The translations under genes and the position numbers were made by a program. From the NCBI RefSeq assembly GCF_947500045.1, contig NZ_CANMQQ010000002.1:124001-188000 (forward strand): 64,000 nucleotides of DNA. Direction: 5' to 3'. Of the stretch, positions 36,575 to 44,663 are shown piece after piece. The notes under the pieces were generated by a model that did not search any database, had not been told where the DNA came from, and worked only from the letters and a program-made list of their open reading frames with translations. This DNA is from an uncultured Ruegeria sp. (lineage in GTDB: Bacteria; Pseudomonadota; Alphaproteobacteria; Rhodobacterales; Rhodobacteraceae). Position 1 is the first letter of the stretch. Each line of letters begins with the position of its first letter.

Positions 36575-37363
36575 ATGTTCGAGACTATTGCACTGAAGAC
36601 TGATGAGCGCGGTGTCGCGACACTGACACTGAACCGTCCTGAAAAGCACAACGCGCTTTCGGCGCAGATGATAATTGAGCTGACCCAGGCCGCCGGGCAA
36701 CTGGCCAGAGATGAGGCGGTACGGGTGGTCGTTCTGAACGCATCAGGCAAAAGCTTCTGCGCCGGTGGTGATCTGGGATGGATGCAGGCACAGATGGCCG
36801 CCGACCCAGAGACGCGCTTTGTTGAGGCGCGCAAACTGGCTGAGATGCTGAATGCTCTCAACACGTTACCCAAACCTCTGATTGGCGCCCTGCAGGGTAA
36901 TGCGTTCGGCGGCGGTGTTGGGATGGCATCCGTCTGCGATCTGGCGATTGGAGTTGAAAGCCTGAAGATGGGCCTGACGGAAACCCGTTTGGGCCTGATC
37001 CCAGCCACGATTGGTCCATATGTCATTGCCCGCATGGGAGAGGCGCGGGCGCGACGTGTCTTCATGTCGGCGCGCCTTTTCGATGCGGCCGAAGCGGTTG
37101 AACTGGGTTTGCTGGCCCGCGCTGTGCCCGCCGAGGCCTTGGCGGATGCCGTCGAGGCCGAGGTGCAACCCTATCTGTCCTGCGCGCCCGGTGCGGTCTC
37201 ATCAGCGAAGCAATTGGTCCAGTCGTTTGGTCCACGCATTGACGATGCTGTGATCGACCACACCATTCAACAGCTTGTCGCCCGTTGGGAAACCGACGAG
37301 GCTCAAGAGGGAATCAGTGCATTTTTCGACAAACGAAAACCTATTTGGAATAGGCAGGTTTAG
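36575..37363 (+). CDS. liuC: Methylglutaconyl-CoA hydratase (enoyl-CoA hydratase family)
   Basis: Crotonase-fold hydratase of 262 residues placed between MccA and HMG-CoA lyase in the pathway, hydrating 3-methylglutaconyl-CoA to HMG-CoA. The oxyanion-hole motifs are GKSFCAGGDLGWMQ and ALQGNAFGGGVGMASVCD, and TRLGLIPATIGPYVIARMGE follows, where the catalytic Glu of typical hydratases sits near ETRLGLIP. The GWMQAQM sequence after the first oxyanion motif is characteristic of LiuC-type enzymes as I recognise them. It closes the liu operon; no strong terminator is visible before the nuo promoter region. Confidence 0.92.
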   Translation: MFETIALKTDERGVATLTLNRPEKHNALSAQMIIELTQAAGQLARDEAVRVVVLNASGKSFCAGGDLGWMQAQMAADPETRFVEARKLAEMLNALNTLPKPLIGALQGNAFGGGVGMASVCDLAIGVESLKMGLTETRLGLIPATIGPYVIARMGEARARRVFMSARLFDAAEAVELGLLARAVPAEALADAVEAEVQPYLSCAPGAVSSAKQLVQSFGPRIDDAVIDHTIQQLVARWETDEAQEGISAFFDKRKPIWNRQV

Positions 37364-37445
37364 CCGATCACGCAGTGCCGAAGGTTTTCGCTGCTATAAC
37401 CCACTGGGTGATTGTAATAATGCCCGTGTGCGCGTTTCTGTTCGG

Positions 37446-37474
37446 TTGACCCTCTGACCCCACAGAGATAGAGA
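37446..37474 (+). promoter_or_regulatory. Candidate sigma-70-type promoter of the nuo operon
   Basis: TTGACC at 37446-37451 and TAGAGA at 37469-37474 are separated by 17 bases and lie about 65-95 bases before the nuoA start. TTGAC/GTCAA motifs recur at 37482-37486 and 37495-37499 as an inverted pair with an eight-base spacer, possibly a regulator site. The assignment rests on motif and position only. Confidence 0.4.
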
Positions 37475-37539
37475 ATGTCCAGTCAACTCGCCAATTGACG
37501 GCGCACCCTTTCGGGACATGCGCAGGAAAGGAGCTATAC

Positions 37540-37905
37540 GTGGAAGACCTGTTGCGGGAGTACCTCCCGATCCTGGTGTTTCTGGCCGTCGCTGTAGGCC
37601 TTGGAATCGTCTTGATTCTTGCTGCTGTAGTGCTTGCCGTCCGCAATCCAGATCCTGAAAAAGTCAGCGCATATGAATGTGGCTTCAACGCATTCGACGA
37701 CGCGCGGATGAAATTCGATGTCCGATTCTATCTGGTTGCGATTCTCTTCATCATCTTCGATCTGGAAATCGCCTTCCTGTTCCCCTGGGCCGTCGGTTTC
37801 AAGGACATCAGTGATGTCGGCTTCTGGTCCATGATGGTGTTCCTGGGCGTTCTGACCATTGGCTTTGCCTATGAATGGAAGAAAGGGGCGCTGGAATGGG
37901 AGTGA
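37540..37905 (+). CDS. nuoA: NADH-quinone oxidoreductase subunit A
   Basis: Membrane-arm subunit of complex I, 121 residues with three helices. The conserved cytoplasm/membrane loop [24 protein letters not shown] is split around the Cys of ECG and the FDVRFY motif, and [15 protein letters not shown] forms helix 2. GTG 37540 (reading MEDLLREY) is chosen, with AAAGGAG seven bases upstream; upstream in-frame codons lack a ribosome site. It leads the nuo operon. Confidence 0.95.
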   Translation: MEDLLREYLPILVFLAVAVGLGIVLILAAVVLAVRNPDPEKVSAYECGFNAFDDARMKFDVRFYLVAILFIIFDLEIAFLFPWAVGFKDISDVGFWSMMVFLGVLTIGFAYEWKKGALEWE

Positions 37906-38429
37906 TGACGGGTGCAAACACCGCGGGCGTCGACAAAGAAGTCGCCACCCAGGCCCTGAATGCCGAGCTTCAGGACAAAGGATTTCTGCTGACCTCGACC
38001 GAGGACATCATCAACTGGGCCCGCACCGGCTCGCTGCACTGGATGACATTTGGTCTGGCCTGCTGCGCGGTTGAGATGATGCATACCTCGATGCCACGCT
38101 ACGATGCGGAACGGTTTGGCATCGCCCCTCGCGCTTCTCCACGTCAGTCCGACGTAATGATCGTGGCCGGCACTTTGACCAACAAAATGGCCCCCGCACT
38201 GCGTAAAGTCTACGACCAGATGCCCGAGCCGCGCTATGTGATCTCGATGGGATCTTGCGCAAATGGCGGTGGGTATTACCACTATTCCTATTCAGTCGTT
38301 CGCGGCTGTGACCGCATTGTTCCCGTGGATATCTACGTCCCCGGCTGCCCTCCGACCGCCGAGGCCCTGTTGTACGGCCTGATGCAGCTGCAGCGCAAAA
38401 TCCGCCGCACTGGCACCATTGTACGCTGA
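37896..38429 (+). CDS. nuoB: NADH-quinone oxidoreductase subunit B
   Basis: Peripheral-arm subunit carrying cluster N2, the last iron-sulfur cluster before quinone, about 177 residues. The ligand motifs are [12 protein letters not shown] (two adjacent Cys), [13 protein letters not shown] and [14 protein letters not shown]. Start ATG 37896 ([14 protein letters not shown]) has AAGGGG seven bases upstream and overlaps nuoA by ten bases; ATG 37905 is an alternative. The short N-terminal arm is typical of alphaproteobacteria. Confidence 0.96.
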   Translation: MGVMTGANTAGVDKEVATQALNAELQDKGFLLTSTEDIINWARTGSLHWMTFGLACCAVEMMHTSMPRYDAERFGIAPRASPRQSDVMIVAGTLTNKMAPALRKVYDQMPEPRYVISMGSCANGGGYYHYSYSVVRGCDRIVPVDIYVPGCPPTAEALLYGLMQLQRKIRRTGTIVR

Positions 38430-38440
38430 GGAGAGGGTAG

Positions 38441-39046
38441 ATGAGCGAAGCACTCAAAGAACTCGGCGCGCAGCTGGAATTGAAACGGGCTGATTGCGTT
38501 CTGTCCTGGGATGTGACCCATGGCGAATTGAATGTAGATGTGGCGCCGTCCAATCTGGTCGAATTTATCGAATTCCTGAAATCCGACCGAAATTGCCAGT
38601 TTTCCTCGCTGGTCGACATTACCGGTGTCGACTACCCCGAACGTGCCAAGCGGTTCGATGTGGTCTATCACTTCCTGTCGATGTATCAGAACCAGCGCAT
38701 CCGACTGAGGGTCTCGATCCGCGAGGATGACATGGTGCCCTCGATCGTCGACGTTCACCCCTCGGCCAACTGGTTCGAGCGTGAGGTGTTTGACATGTTC
38801 GGCATCCTGTTCTCGGGTCATCCGGATTTGCGGCGCATCCTCACCGATTATGGGTTCCGCGGCTATCCGCTGCGTAAGGATTTTCCAACAACCGGCTATA
38901 CCGAGGTTCGCTATGACGAGGCGCAAAAGCGCGTGGTCTATGAGCCCGTGTCATTGGTGCAGGAATATCGTCAGTTTGATTTCATGTCCCCGTGGGAAGG
39001 TGCGAACTACATTCTTCCGGGGGATGAGAAACAGGAGACCGAATAA
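38441..39046 (+). CDS. nuoC: NADH-quinone oxidoreductase subunit C
   Basis: The 30-kDa peripheral subunit, 201 residues and not fused to NuoD. It has [45 protein letters not shown] with the family signature ExxDMFGI, and [23 protein letters not shown], which is the standard NuoC C-terminal block. GAGGAGAGGG precedes the start. Its stop TAA overlaps the next small gene's ATG in TAATG. Confidence 0.96.
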   Translation: MSEALKELGAQLELKRADCVLSWDVTHGELNVDVAPSNLVEFIEFLKSDRNCQFSSLVDITGVDYPERAKRFDVVYHFLSMYQNQRIRLRVSIREDDMVPSIVDVHPSANWFEREVFDMFGILFSGHPDLRRILTDYGFRGYPLRKDFPTTGYTEVRYDEAQKRVVYEPVSLVQEYRQFDFMSPWEGANYILPGDEKQETE

Positions 39047-39219
39047 TGGGTGGCATCTGGTGGCTGATCCTTTCTGCGCTGACCATCATTCCGATGGTAA
39101 AGATTTTACCGTTTTTCGGGATCAACAAATACTGGTGTCTGCTCTGTCTGATCCCCTTTGGCACAATTGCCTTGCTGTGGTGGGTCGGGATCAAACTGCA
39201 AGAGTTGGAGCGTCGCTGA
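39046..39219 (+). CDS. 57-residue membrane protein between nuoC and nuoD
   Basis: Short gene read [16 protein letters not shown] at the N-terminus and ending KLQELERR. It has two hydrophobic segments (about 3-22 and 30-50) joined by a short loop with GINKYWCLLC, so a helical hairpin in the inner membrane with a CxxC-like pair (Cys31, Cys34) is likely. Its ATG overlaps the nuoC stop in TAATG, which argues for translational coupling. I recall comparable small proteins in Rhodobacterales nuo operons; no function is established. Confidence 0.7.
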   Translation: MGGIWWLILSALTIIPMVKILPFFGINKYWCLLCLIPFGTIALLWWVGIKLQELERR

Positions 39220-39220
39220 T

Positions 39221-39343
39221 ATGATGGGTGAGTTGATCATTCTGGGCGCGTTAGGTGTTCTGCTGGCCGGAGCTGCAGCGAAAGCGGCTGAGGCGGAAAA
39301 GGTCCGGGTTCGGGCCGAAGCAAAGAAGAAACGAGGGCGTTGA
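39221..39343 (+). CDS. 40-residue membrane micro-protein upstream of nuoD
   Basis: Micro-gene starting [17 protein letters not shown]: one membrane helix (about 4-20), then an Ala/Glu/Lys-rich helix ending KKKRGR. ATG 39221 or the adjacent 39224 would serve GGAG inside the preceding gene. It begins one base after the previous stop, and its own TGA overlaps the nuoD ATG in TGATG. The tight junctions and the coding-like composition support it being real. It could be an assembly or stability factor of complex I, which is inference. Confidence 0.6.
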   Translation: MMGELIILGALGVLLAGAAAKAAEAEKVRVRAEAKKKRGR

Positions 39344-40566
39344 TGGACGGCTCAAGATACGATGACGGCAGCACGGACGCGCTGAGCGGAGAACAAAAGA
39401 TCCGCAACTTCAACATTAACTTCGGCCCGCAACACCCTGCGGCGCACGGAGTTCTGCGCCTTGTGCTTGAGCTGGACGGTGAGATTGTCGAACGCTGTGA
39501 CCCGCATATTGGTCTGCTGCACCGCGGTACCGAAAAGCTGATGGAAAGCCGGACGTACCTGCAGAACCTGCCGTATTTCGACCGTCTGGATTATGTGGCG
39601 CCGATGAACCAGGAACACGCCTGGTGTTTGGCCATCGAAAAACTGACTGGGGTCGAGGTGCCACGCCGCGGCTCTCTGATCCGGGTTCTTTATTCCGAGA
39701 TCGGGCGCATCCTGAACCACCTGCTGAACGTGACCACGCAGGCGATGGACGTTGGCGCGCTGACCCCGCCGCTCTGGGGCTTTGAAGAGCGCGAAAAGCT
39801 GATGGTGTTCTACGAGCGTGCCTGCGGTGCGCGCCTGCACGCAGCATATTTCCGCCCCGGTGGTGTCCATCAGGACCTGCCGCCGGAACTGTTGGACGAT
39901 ATCGAGACGTGGAGCCACGAATTCCCCGCCATACTGGATGATATTGACGGTCTGCTGACTGAAAACCGCATCTTCAAACAGCGAAACGCCGATATTGGCG
40001 TCGTGACCGAGGATGACATTCAGAAATACGGCTTCTCTGGCGTGATGGTACGCGGATCGGGTCTGGCATGGGACCTGCGGCGCGCGCAGCCCTATGAATG
40101 CTATGACGAATTCGAATTCCAAATCCCCGTTGGCAAGAACGGCGACTGCTATGACCGCTACCTCGTCCGAATGGAAGAGATGCGCCAGTCGCTGCTGATC
40201 ATCCGTCAGGCCATCGGAAAAATCCGCGAATGCCCCGGTGACGTTCTGGCACGTGGCAAGATCACCCCGCCGAATCGCTCGGACATGAAGACTTCGATGG
40301 AAAGCCTGATCCATCACTTCAAACTGTACACCGAGGGCTTCCACGTCCCTGCAGGCGAAGTTTACGCCGCCGTCGAGGCCCCCAAGGGTGAGTTCGGCGT
40401 CTATCTGGTCGCCGACGGCACCAACAAACCCTACCGCGCCAAACTGCGCGCTCCAGGGTTCCTGCACCTGCAAGCCATGGACTACGTCGCAGGAGGGCAC
40501 CAACTGGCCGACGTCGCCGCGATCATCGGCACCATGGACGTCGTATTTGGAGAGATTGACCGCTAA
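39343..40566 (+). CDS. nuoD: NADH-quinone oxidoreductase subunit D
   Basis: The 49-kDa subunit that forms the quinone site with NuoB, 407 residues. Visible are [21 protein letters not shown] with the His region facing quinone, [16 protein letters not shown], the [16 protein letters not shown] block with a conserved quinone-site Tyr/Asp, and the C-terminal [23 protein letters not shown] shared with hydrogenase large subunits (quoted in parts). ATG 39343 overlaps the stop of the micro-gene; an in-frame TTG at 39340 adds one residue. Its stop overlaps the nuoE start in TAATG. Confidence 0.96.
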   Translation: MDGSRYDDGSTDALSGEQKIRNFNINFGPQHPAAHGVLRLVLELDGEIVERCDPHIGLLHRGTEKLMESRTYLQNLPYFDRLDYVAPMNQEHAWCLAIEKLTGVEVPRRGSLIRVLYSEIGRILNHLLNVTTQAMDVGALTPPLWGFEEREKLMVFYERACGARLHAAYFRPGGVHQDLPPELLDDIETWSHEFPAILDDIDGLLTENRIFKQRNADIGVVTEDDIQKYGFSGVMVRGSGLAWDLRRAQPYECYDEFEFQIPVGKNGDCYDRYLVRMEEMRQSLLIIRQAIGKIRECPGDVLARGKITPPNRSDMKTSMESLIHHFKLYTEGFHVPAGEVYAAVEAPKGEFGVYLVADGTNKPYRAKLRAPGFLHLQAMDYVAGGHQLADVAAIIGTMDVVFGEIDR

Positions 40567-41666
40567 TGCTCCGCCGTTTGCATCCCGAACAACCCGATAG
40601 CTTTGCTTTCACTGCCGCTAACCAGCAATGGGCCGAAGCGCAGGTTACGAAATTCCCTGAGGGGCGTCAGGCCAGCGCGGTGATCCCGCTGCTGTGGCGT
40701 GCGCAGGAGCAGGAGGGCTGGCTGAGCCGTCCGGCAATTGAATCTGTCGCGGATATGCTAGGCATGGCCTATATCCGTGTGCTTGAGGTCGCCTCGTTCT
40801 ATTTCATGTTTCAGCTGCAACCGGTTGGCTCTGTTGCGCATATTCAGGTCTGCGGTACGACGTCGTGCATGATCTGCGGGGCGGAAGATCTGATCGCGGT
40901 TTGCAAGGAAAAGATTGCTGCAAAACCGCATGAGCTGTCCGCCGATGGCAAGCTGAGCTGGGAAGAGGTCGAATGTCTCGGCTCTTGCACCAACGCGCCG
41001 ATGGCGCAGATTGGCAAAGACTATTACGAAGATCTGACCGCCGAGAGCTTTGGAAATATTCTTGATGACTTGGCGGCTGGCAAAGTGCCAACTCCGGGTC
41101 CGCAAAACGGGCGCTACGCAGCGGAACCGCTCAAAGGGCTGACCAGTCTGACGAAGTACGACAGCGGTCGGACGCAGTACAATGCCAGCGTTCAGCTTGC
41201 CAGTGATCTGGGAGATACGGTCAAGCGGATCGACGGGACCGAGGTTCCGATCCTGACGCCCTGGCTGGGTAAGGATGGCAAAGCAACCGCGACCAAATCC
41301 GCGCCAAAACCGCCCAAGGCTCCGGCTGCAGCGAAACCTGCAGTGAAACAGGTGGAAGAGGCGAAAGCGGCCAAGGAAGATCAACCTGAAACGCTGACCG
41401 GTGCGCGGGAAGGCAAGCCGGATGATCTGAAGATGCTGAAAGGTGTTGGGCCAAAGCTGGAAGGGACCCTGAATGAGTTGGGTTTCTACCACTACGACCA
41501 GATCGCAGCTTGGACGCCAGAGCATGTGGCTTGGGTTGACGCGCGTCTGAAGTTCAAAGGCCGGATCGAGCGGGACGGATGGATCGAACAGGCCGCGAAA
41601 CTGGCGGCGGGTGAGGAAACCGAATTCGCCAAACGTGCCAAGAAAGACGGCACTTACGAGGACTAA
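40566..41666 (+). CDS. nuoE: NADH-quinone oxidoreductase subunit E with C-terminal helix-hairpin-helix-like extension
   Basis: Carries the [2Fe-2S] cluster N1a next to NuoF. Residues 1-190 are classical Nuo[19 protein letters not shown], thioredoxin-like domain with [14 protein letters not shown] and [14 protein letters not shown] supplying four Cys ligands. The protein is 366 residues instead of the usual 160-240. After an Ala/Lys/Pro-rich linker (about 240-285) the last 80 residues have [18 protein letters not shown] and [20 protein letters not shown], a helix-hairpin-helix-type domain often found near ribosomal or nucleic-acid proteins. To my knowledge such extensions occur in Rhodobacterales NuoE; their role is unknown. 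Confidence 0.94.
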   Translation: MLRRLHPEQPDSFAFTAANQQWAEAQVTKFPEGRQASAVIPLLWRAQEQEGWLSRPAIESVADMLGMAYIRVLEVASFYFMFQLQPVGSVAHIQVCGTTSCMICGAEDLIAVCKEKIAAKPHELSADGKLSWEEVECLGSCTNAPMAQIGKDYYEDLTAESFGNILDDLAAGKVPTPGPQNGRYAAEPLKGLTSLTKYDSGRTQYNASVQLASDLGDTVKRIDGTEVPILTPWLGKDGKATATKSAPKPPKAPAAAKPAVKQVEEAKAAKEDQPETLTGAREGKPDDLKMLKGVGPKLEGTLNELGFYHYDQIAAWTPEHVAWVDARLKFKGRIERDGWIEQAAKLAAGEETEFAKRAKKDGTYED

Positions 41667-41696
41667 GAAGGTGCCCGTCCGGGGCATCGGGATGAG

Positions 41697-41924
41697 ATGG
41701 ACATCGACAAGGAACAGGCCATAGCCCGCAAGGGCCGACATATCAGCATCGTCATTGCCGTGACGATGGTGATTTGGCTTGGCATGACCCTGTTCATCGG
41801 CCCCGCGCTGGGATTGCCGGGGCGTTATGCGCTGCTGTTTGATTTCGCCGCTCTGGCAGGATTCATCTATGCCGGCGTCAACATATTTCAACTCTGGCGC
41901 ATGCGTCAGGATAGCCAAGGGTAA
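41697..41924 (+). CDS. 75-residue membrane protein between nuoE and nuoF (DUF5337-like)
   Basis: Small protein starting MDIDKEQAIARKGRHISIVI with two membrane segments (about 16-35 and 45-65) and a short polar tail. I associate it with DUF5337, which in my recollection occurs in Rhodobacterales nuo operons; this is memory, not a search. It lies 30 bases after nuoE and seven before nuoF. Function unknown; the location suggests a lineage-specific complex I accessory protein. Confidence 0.75.
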   Translation: MDIDKEQAIARKGRHISIVIAVTMVIWLGMTLFIGPALGLPGRYALLFDFAALAGFIYAGVNIFQLWRMRQDSQG

Positions 41925-41931
41925 CTGAGCG

Positions 41932-43230
41932 ATGCTGAAGGATCAGGACAGGATCTTTACCAACATCTACGGGATGCACGAACGCACCCTACGCGGCGCG
42001 CAGGCCCGGGGGCATTGGGACGGCACGGCTGGCCTGATCGACAAGGGTCGCGACTGGGTCATCCAGACGATGAAAGACTCAGGGCTTCGTGGTCGTGGTG
42101 GCGCGGGTTTTCCAACCGGTCTGAAATGGTCGTTCATGCCCAAGGAAAGCGATGGTCGCCCGTCCTATCTGGTCGTGAACGCGGACGAATCCGAGCCAGG
42201 CACCTGTAAAGACCGCGAAATCATGCGCCACGATCCGCATACGCTGATTGAGGGCTGCCTGATCGCGTCCTTCGCGATGAATGCGCATACCTGCTATATC
42301 TACCTGCGTGGAGAATATATCCGCGAGCGCGAGGCGCTGCAGGCCGCGATTGACGAAGCCTATGACGCAGGCCTGCTGGGTAAAAACGCTGCTGGCTCGG
42401 GTTGGGATTTCGATCTGTTCCTCCATCACGGCGCTGGGGCCTACATCTGCGGTGAAGAAACAGCCCTGATCGAAAGCCTTGAGGGCAAAAAGGGCATGCC
42501 GCGGATGAAACCACCGTTCCCGGCGGGGGCGGGGCTTTATGGCTGCCCGACCACGGTGAACAATGTGGAATCCATCGCTGTTGTGCCGACCATCCTGCGC
42601 CGGGGTGCGGACTGGTTCGCGGGCTTTGGCCGTCAGAACAACGCGGGCACCAAGCTGTTTGCGATCTCGGGCCATGTGAACAATCCTTGCGTCGTCGAAG
42701 AGGCGATGTCGATTTCCTTTGAGGACCTGATTGAGACCCACTGTGGCGGCATTCGCGGCGGGTGGGATAATCTACTGGCGGTGATCCCGGGCGGATCTTC
42801 GGTGCCTTGCGTGCGCGGAGAAAACATGCGCGACGCAATCATGGATTTTGATTATCTGCGCGGTGAGCTGGGCTCGGGGCTGGGTACAGCCGCCGTGATC
42901 GTGATGGATAAATCCACCGACATCATCAAGGCGATCTGGCGCCTGTCGAAGTTCTACAAGCATGAAAGTTGTGGCCAGTGTACGCCGTGCCGCGAAGGCA
43001 CCGGCTGGATGATGCGGGTAATGGATCGTCTGGTGCGGGGTGAGGCTGAGCTGGAAGAGATCGACATGCTGTTCGACGTCACCAAACAGGTCGAGGGCCA
43101 CACAATCTGTGCCCTTGGCGATGCGGCAGCCTGGCCAATCCAGGGCCTGATCCGCAATTTTCGTGAGGAGATCGAAGACCGCATCAAGGCCCAGAAATCG
43201 GGCCGTATGGGTGCGATGGCAGCGGAGTAA
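41932..43230 (+). CDS. nuoF: NADH-quinone oxidoreductase subunit F
   Basis: Flavoprotein subunit that oxidises NADH and passes electrons to cluster N3, 432 residues. The FMN/NADH site is [18 protein letters not shown], followed by [16 protein letters not shown] and [18 protein letters not shown]. The C-terminal [15 protein letters not shown] with a late [10 protein letters not shown] supplies the four Cys of N3. It is the standard length for alphaproteobacteria. A MAPEG gene follows after five bases. Confidence 0.97.
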   Translation: MLKDQDRIFTNIYGMHERTLRGAQARGHWDGTAGLIDKGRDWVIQTMKDSGLRGRGGAGFPTGLKWSFMPKESDGRPSYLVVNADESEPGTCKDREIMRHDPHTLIEGCLIASFAMNAHTCYIYLRGEYIREREALQAAIDEAYDAGLLGKNAAGSGWDFDLFLHHGAGAYICGEETALIESLEGKKGMPRMKPPFPAGAGLYGCPTTVNNVESIAVVPTILRRGADWFAGFGRQNNAGTKLFAISGHVNNPCVVEEAMSISFEDLIETHCGGIRGGWDNLLAVIPGGSSVPCVRGENMRDAIMDFDYLRGELGSGLGTAAVIVMDKSTDIIKAIWRLSKFYKHESCGQCTPCREGTGWMMRVMDRLVRGEAELEEIDMLFDVTKQVEGHTICALGDAAAWPIQGLIRNFREEIEDRIKAQKSGRMGAMAAE

Positions 43231-43235
43231 GTCAG

Positions 43236-43652
43236 ATGGAAGTCTATGCCGAATATTCCCACGCGATTGCCTCACTGGTGATCTTTACCCTGATCATTTT
43301 GTTTATGTCGCCGTTTTCGGCACTTGCAAAAGCGGGCAAGGGGCTAGCACCGGGCGCTACTCCGGAGCAAGACTATGCTGACAAGGCCTATCGTCTGAAC
43401 CGCGCCTATCTGAACGGAACAGAAACACTGCCCGCCTTTTTGACCGTGACGGTTGCAGCGATCCTGCTGGGGGGAAGCCCGTTCTGGGTTAACCTGCTGG
43501 CAAGCTTGGCGCTGCTGGCGCGTATCGTGATGCTGGTGATCCATCTGCGCGGGATCGGCCAGCCGCATAGTGGTCTGCGATCTGTGACTTATGTGGTTGG
43601 ATGGGCCTGCATGGTCATTCTTGGCCTTATTGCATTGGTTGCTGCGTTTTGA
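43236..43652 (+). CDS. MAPEG family membrane protein
   Basis: Membrane protein of 138 residues with four hydrophobic segments. The signature is in the second loop: DYADKAYRLNRAYLNGTET, which matches the RAxxNxxE pattern of MAPEG proteins (glutathione-dependent membrane enzymes such as microsomal GST). It lies between nuoF and a lipoprotein gene in the nuo operon. Whether it has glutathione transferase or peroxidase activity or simply serves as a membrane scaffold cannot be told. Confidence 0.85.
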   Translation: MEVYAEYSHAIASLVIFTLIILFMSPFSALAKAGKGLAPGATPEQDYADKAYRLNRAYLNGTETLPAFLTVTVAAILLGGSPFWVNLLASLALLARIVMLVIHLRGIGQPHSGLRSVTYVVGWACMVILGLIALVAAF

Positions 43653-43797
43653 TCCAGCTTGACGGATATCATTTGGCCGGATCGAATGTCGGTCGGTTCC
43701 TTGCTTTGGCAAACGGTCCACGGTTGGGCGATCTCGATCACATCAATCAGCTGGGCAAGTGGATGCGACAAGCTCCAGTCATCAAACAGGAGTGGCC

Positions 43798-44157
43798 ATG
43801 ATAGCGAAACGAGGCTTCGTAGTGATGATGGTCTTGACGGGAACTTTGCTTGTCTCCGCCTGCGGAACGGCGCCTTCACGTGCCACCCGGGTGGCGTTTG
43901 ACGGCATTTATTTCCGGGCTAGCGCAAAGCATGTAAACAAGAAGGCCACGCCTTCCGAGTTTACTGTGACAGTGAACGGTGTATCACAATCTTTCGACGG
44001 CGCGCGCGAGGCTGCCCGTTATGAAGGAACAAAATTCTGCATCCAGAACTTTGGTTCGTCCAGAATCGTGTGGAAAGTTGGACCGGACACGGAACCGCAG
44101 AACCTGCGCATTGAAAAAGACAAGCTGACCTATGCCGGACGCTGCCAACGACCATGA
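43798..44157 (+). CDS. Small lipoprotein in the nuo operon
   Basis: Lipoprotein of 119 residues; the signal MIAKRGFVVMMVLTGTLLVS ends in the lipobox VSAC, so the following Cys (residue 21) is lipidated. The mature part is beta-rich, with RVAFDGIYFRASAKHVNK, TPSEFTVTVNGVSQS and a C-terminal KLTYAGRCQRP; two further Cys (in KFCIQNF and GRCQ) could form a disulfide. ATG 43798 has AGGAG five bases upstream. The 145 bases before it hold a weak internal promoter candidate but no convincing gene. Function unrecognised. Confidence 0.75.
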   Translation: MIAKRGFVVMMVLTGTLLVSACGTAPSRATRVAFDGIYFRASAKHVNKKATPSEFTVTVNGVSQSFDGAREAARYEGTKFCIQNFGSSRIVWKVGPDTEPQNLRIEKDKLTYAGRCQRP

Positions 44158-44221
44158 GCTTCCGCAACGCATATCACGTTAAGACCCGCGGGTTGTTATT
44201 GCATAGCACGCGGGGGGACCA

Positions 44222-44244
44222 TCGTCTTGGGATACCCAAGACGA
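44222..44244 (+). other. Perfect hairpin in the leader of the DUF5333-like gene
   Basis: TCGTCTTGGG (44222-44231) and CCCAAGACGA (44235-44244) form a ten-base-pair stem with an ATA loop, ending immediately before the AAAGGAA ribosome site. There is no T-run, so an RNA-processing or translation-control element is more likely than a terminator. Confidence 0.6.
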
Positions 44245-44255
44245 AAGGAAATGTC

Positions 44256-44660
44256 ATGTCTGTCGTTAGACTGATTGCCACGATTTGTGTGATCTCTGTG
44301 CCCATTCTGGCCGAGGCCAAGCCACCCTTGCGCGAAGTCAAAGAGATTGACAACGAACTCTATTACATCGCCATCGCAAATGAGATTTCGGACTATTGCT
44401 CATCGATCAGTGGGCGTCGGTTGAAGGCGATCGGTGTGCTGTGGGGATTGAAGTCCAAAGCAAACAAGCTGGGGTATTCGGACACTGAAATCCGGGCCTA
44501 CGTGGAATCGGATGCCGAAAAAGACCGTATGCGCGCCAAGGGTGAGACCTATCTGACCCAGAACGGTGTGTCGTATGACAATCCCAAAACCTTCTGCACG
44601 TTGGGCAAGAAGGAAATCGAAAGAAACAGCGCCATCGGCGTGTATTTGAGGGCGAACTAG
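44256..44660 (+). CDS. Secreted protein between nuoF and nuoG (DUF5333-like)
   Basis: Exported protein of 134 residues with signal peptide MSVVRLIATICVISVPIL, cleavage after AEA. The mature chain is helical: LREVKEIDNELYYIAIANEI, then DYCSSISGRRLKAIGVLWGLK and a C-terminal NPKTFCTLGKKEIERN, with two Cys placed as a likely disulfide. I associate it from memory with DUF5333. ATG 44256 is chosen for the signal peptide and the AAAGGAA site. It ends three bases before nuoG. A periplasmic partner for complex I is possible but unproven. Confidence 0.75.
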   Translation: MSVVRLIATICVISVPILAEAKPPLREVKEIDNELYYIAIANEISDYCSSISGRRLKAIGVLWGLKSKANKLGYSDTEIRAYVESDAEKDRMRAKGETYLTQNGVSYDNPKTFCTLGKKEIERNSAIGVYLRAN

Positions 44661-44663
44661 GCT

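Noticed and set aside
37368..37539. Extra small gene in the region between liuC and nuoA
   Set aside because: Short frames there lack ribosome sites and one would merely extend nuoA upstream of its clear GTG start. The region reads better as a promoter.
43659..43901. 80-residue plus-strand frame overlapping the lipoprotein gene start
   Set aside because: It uses another frame than the lipoprotein, whose signal peptide and ribosome site are clear. The composition is not protein-like.
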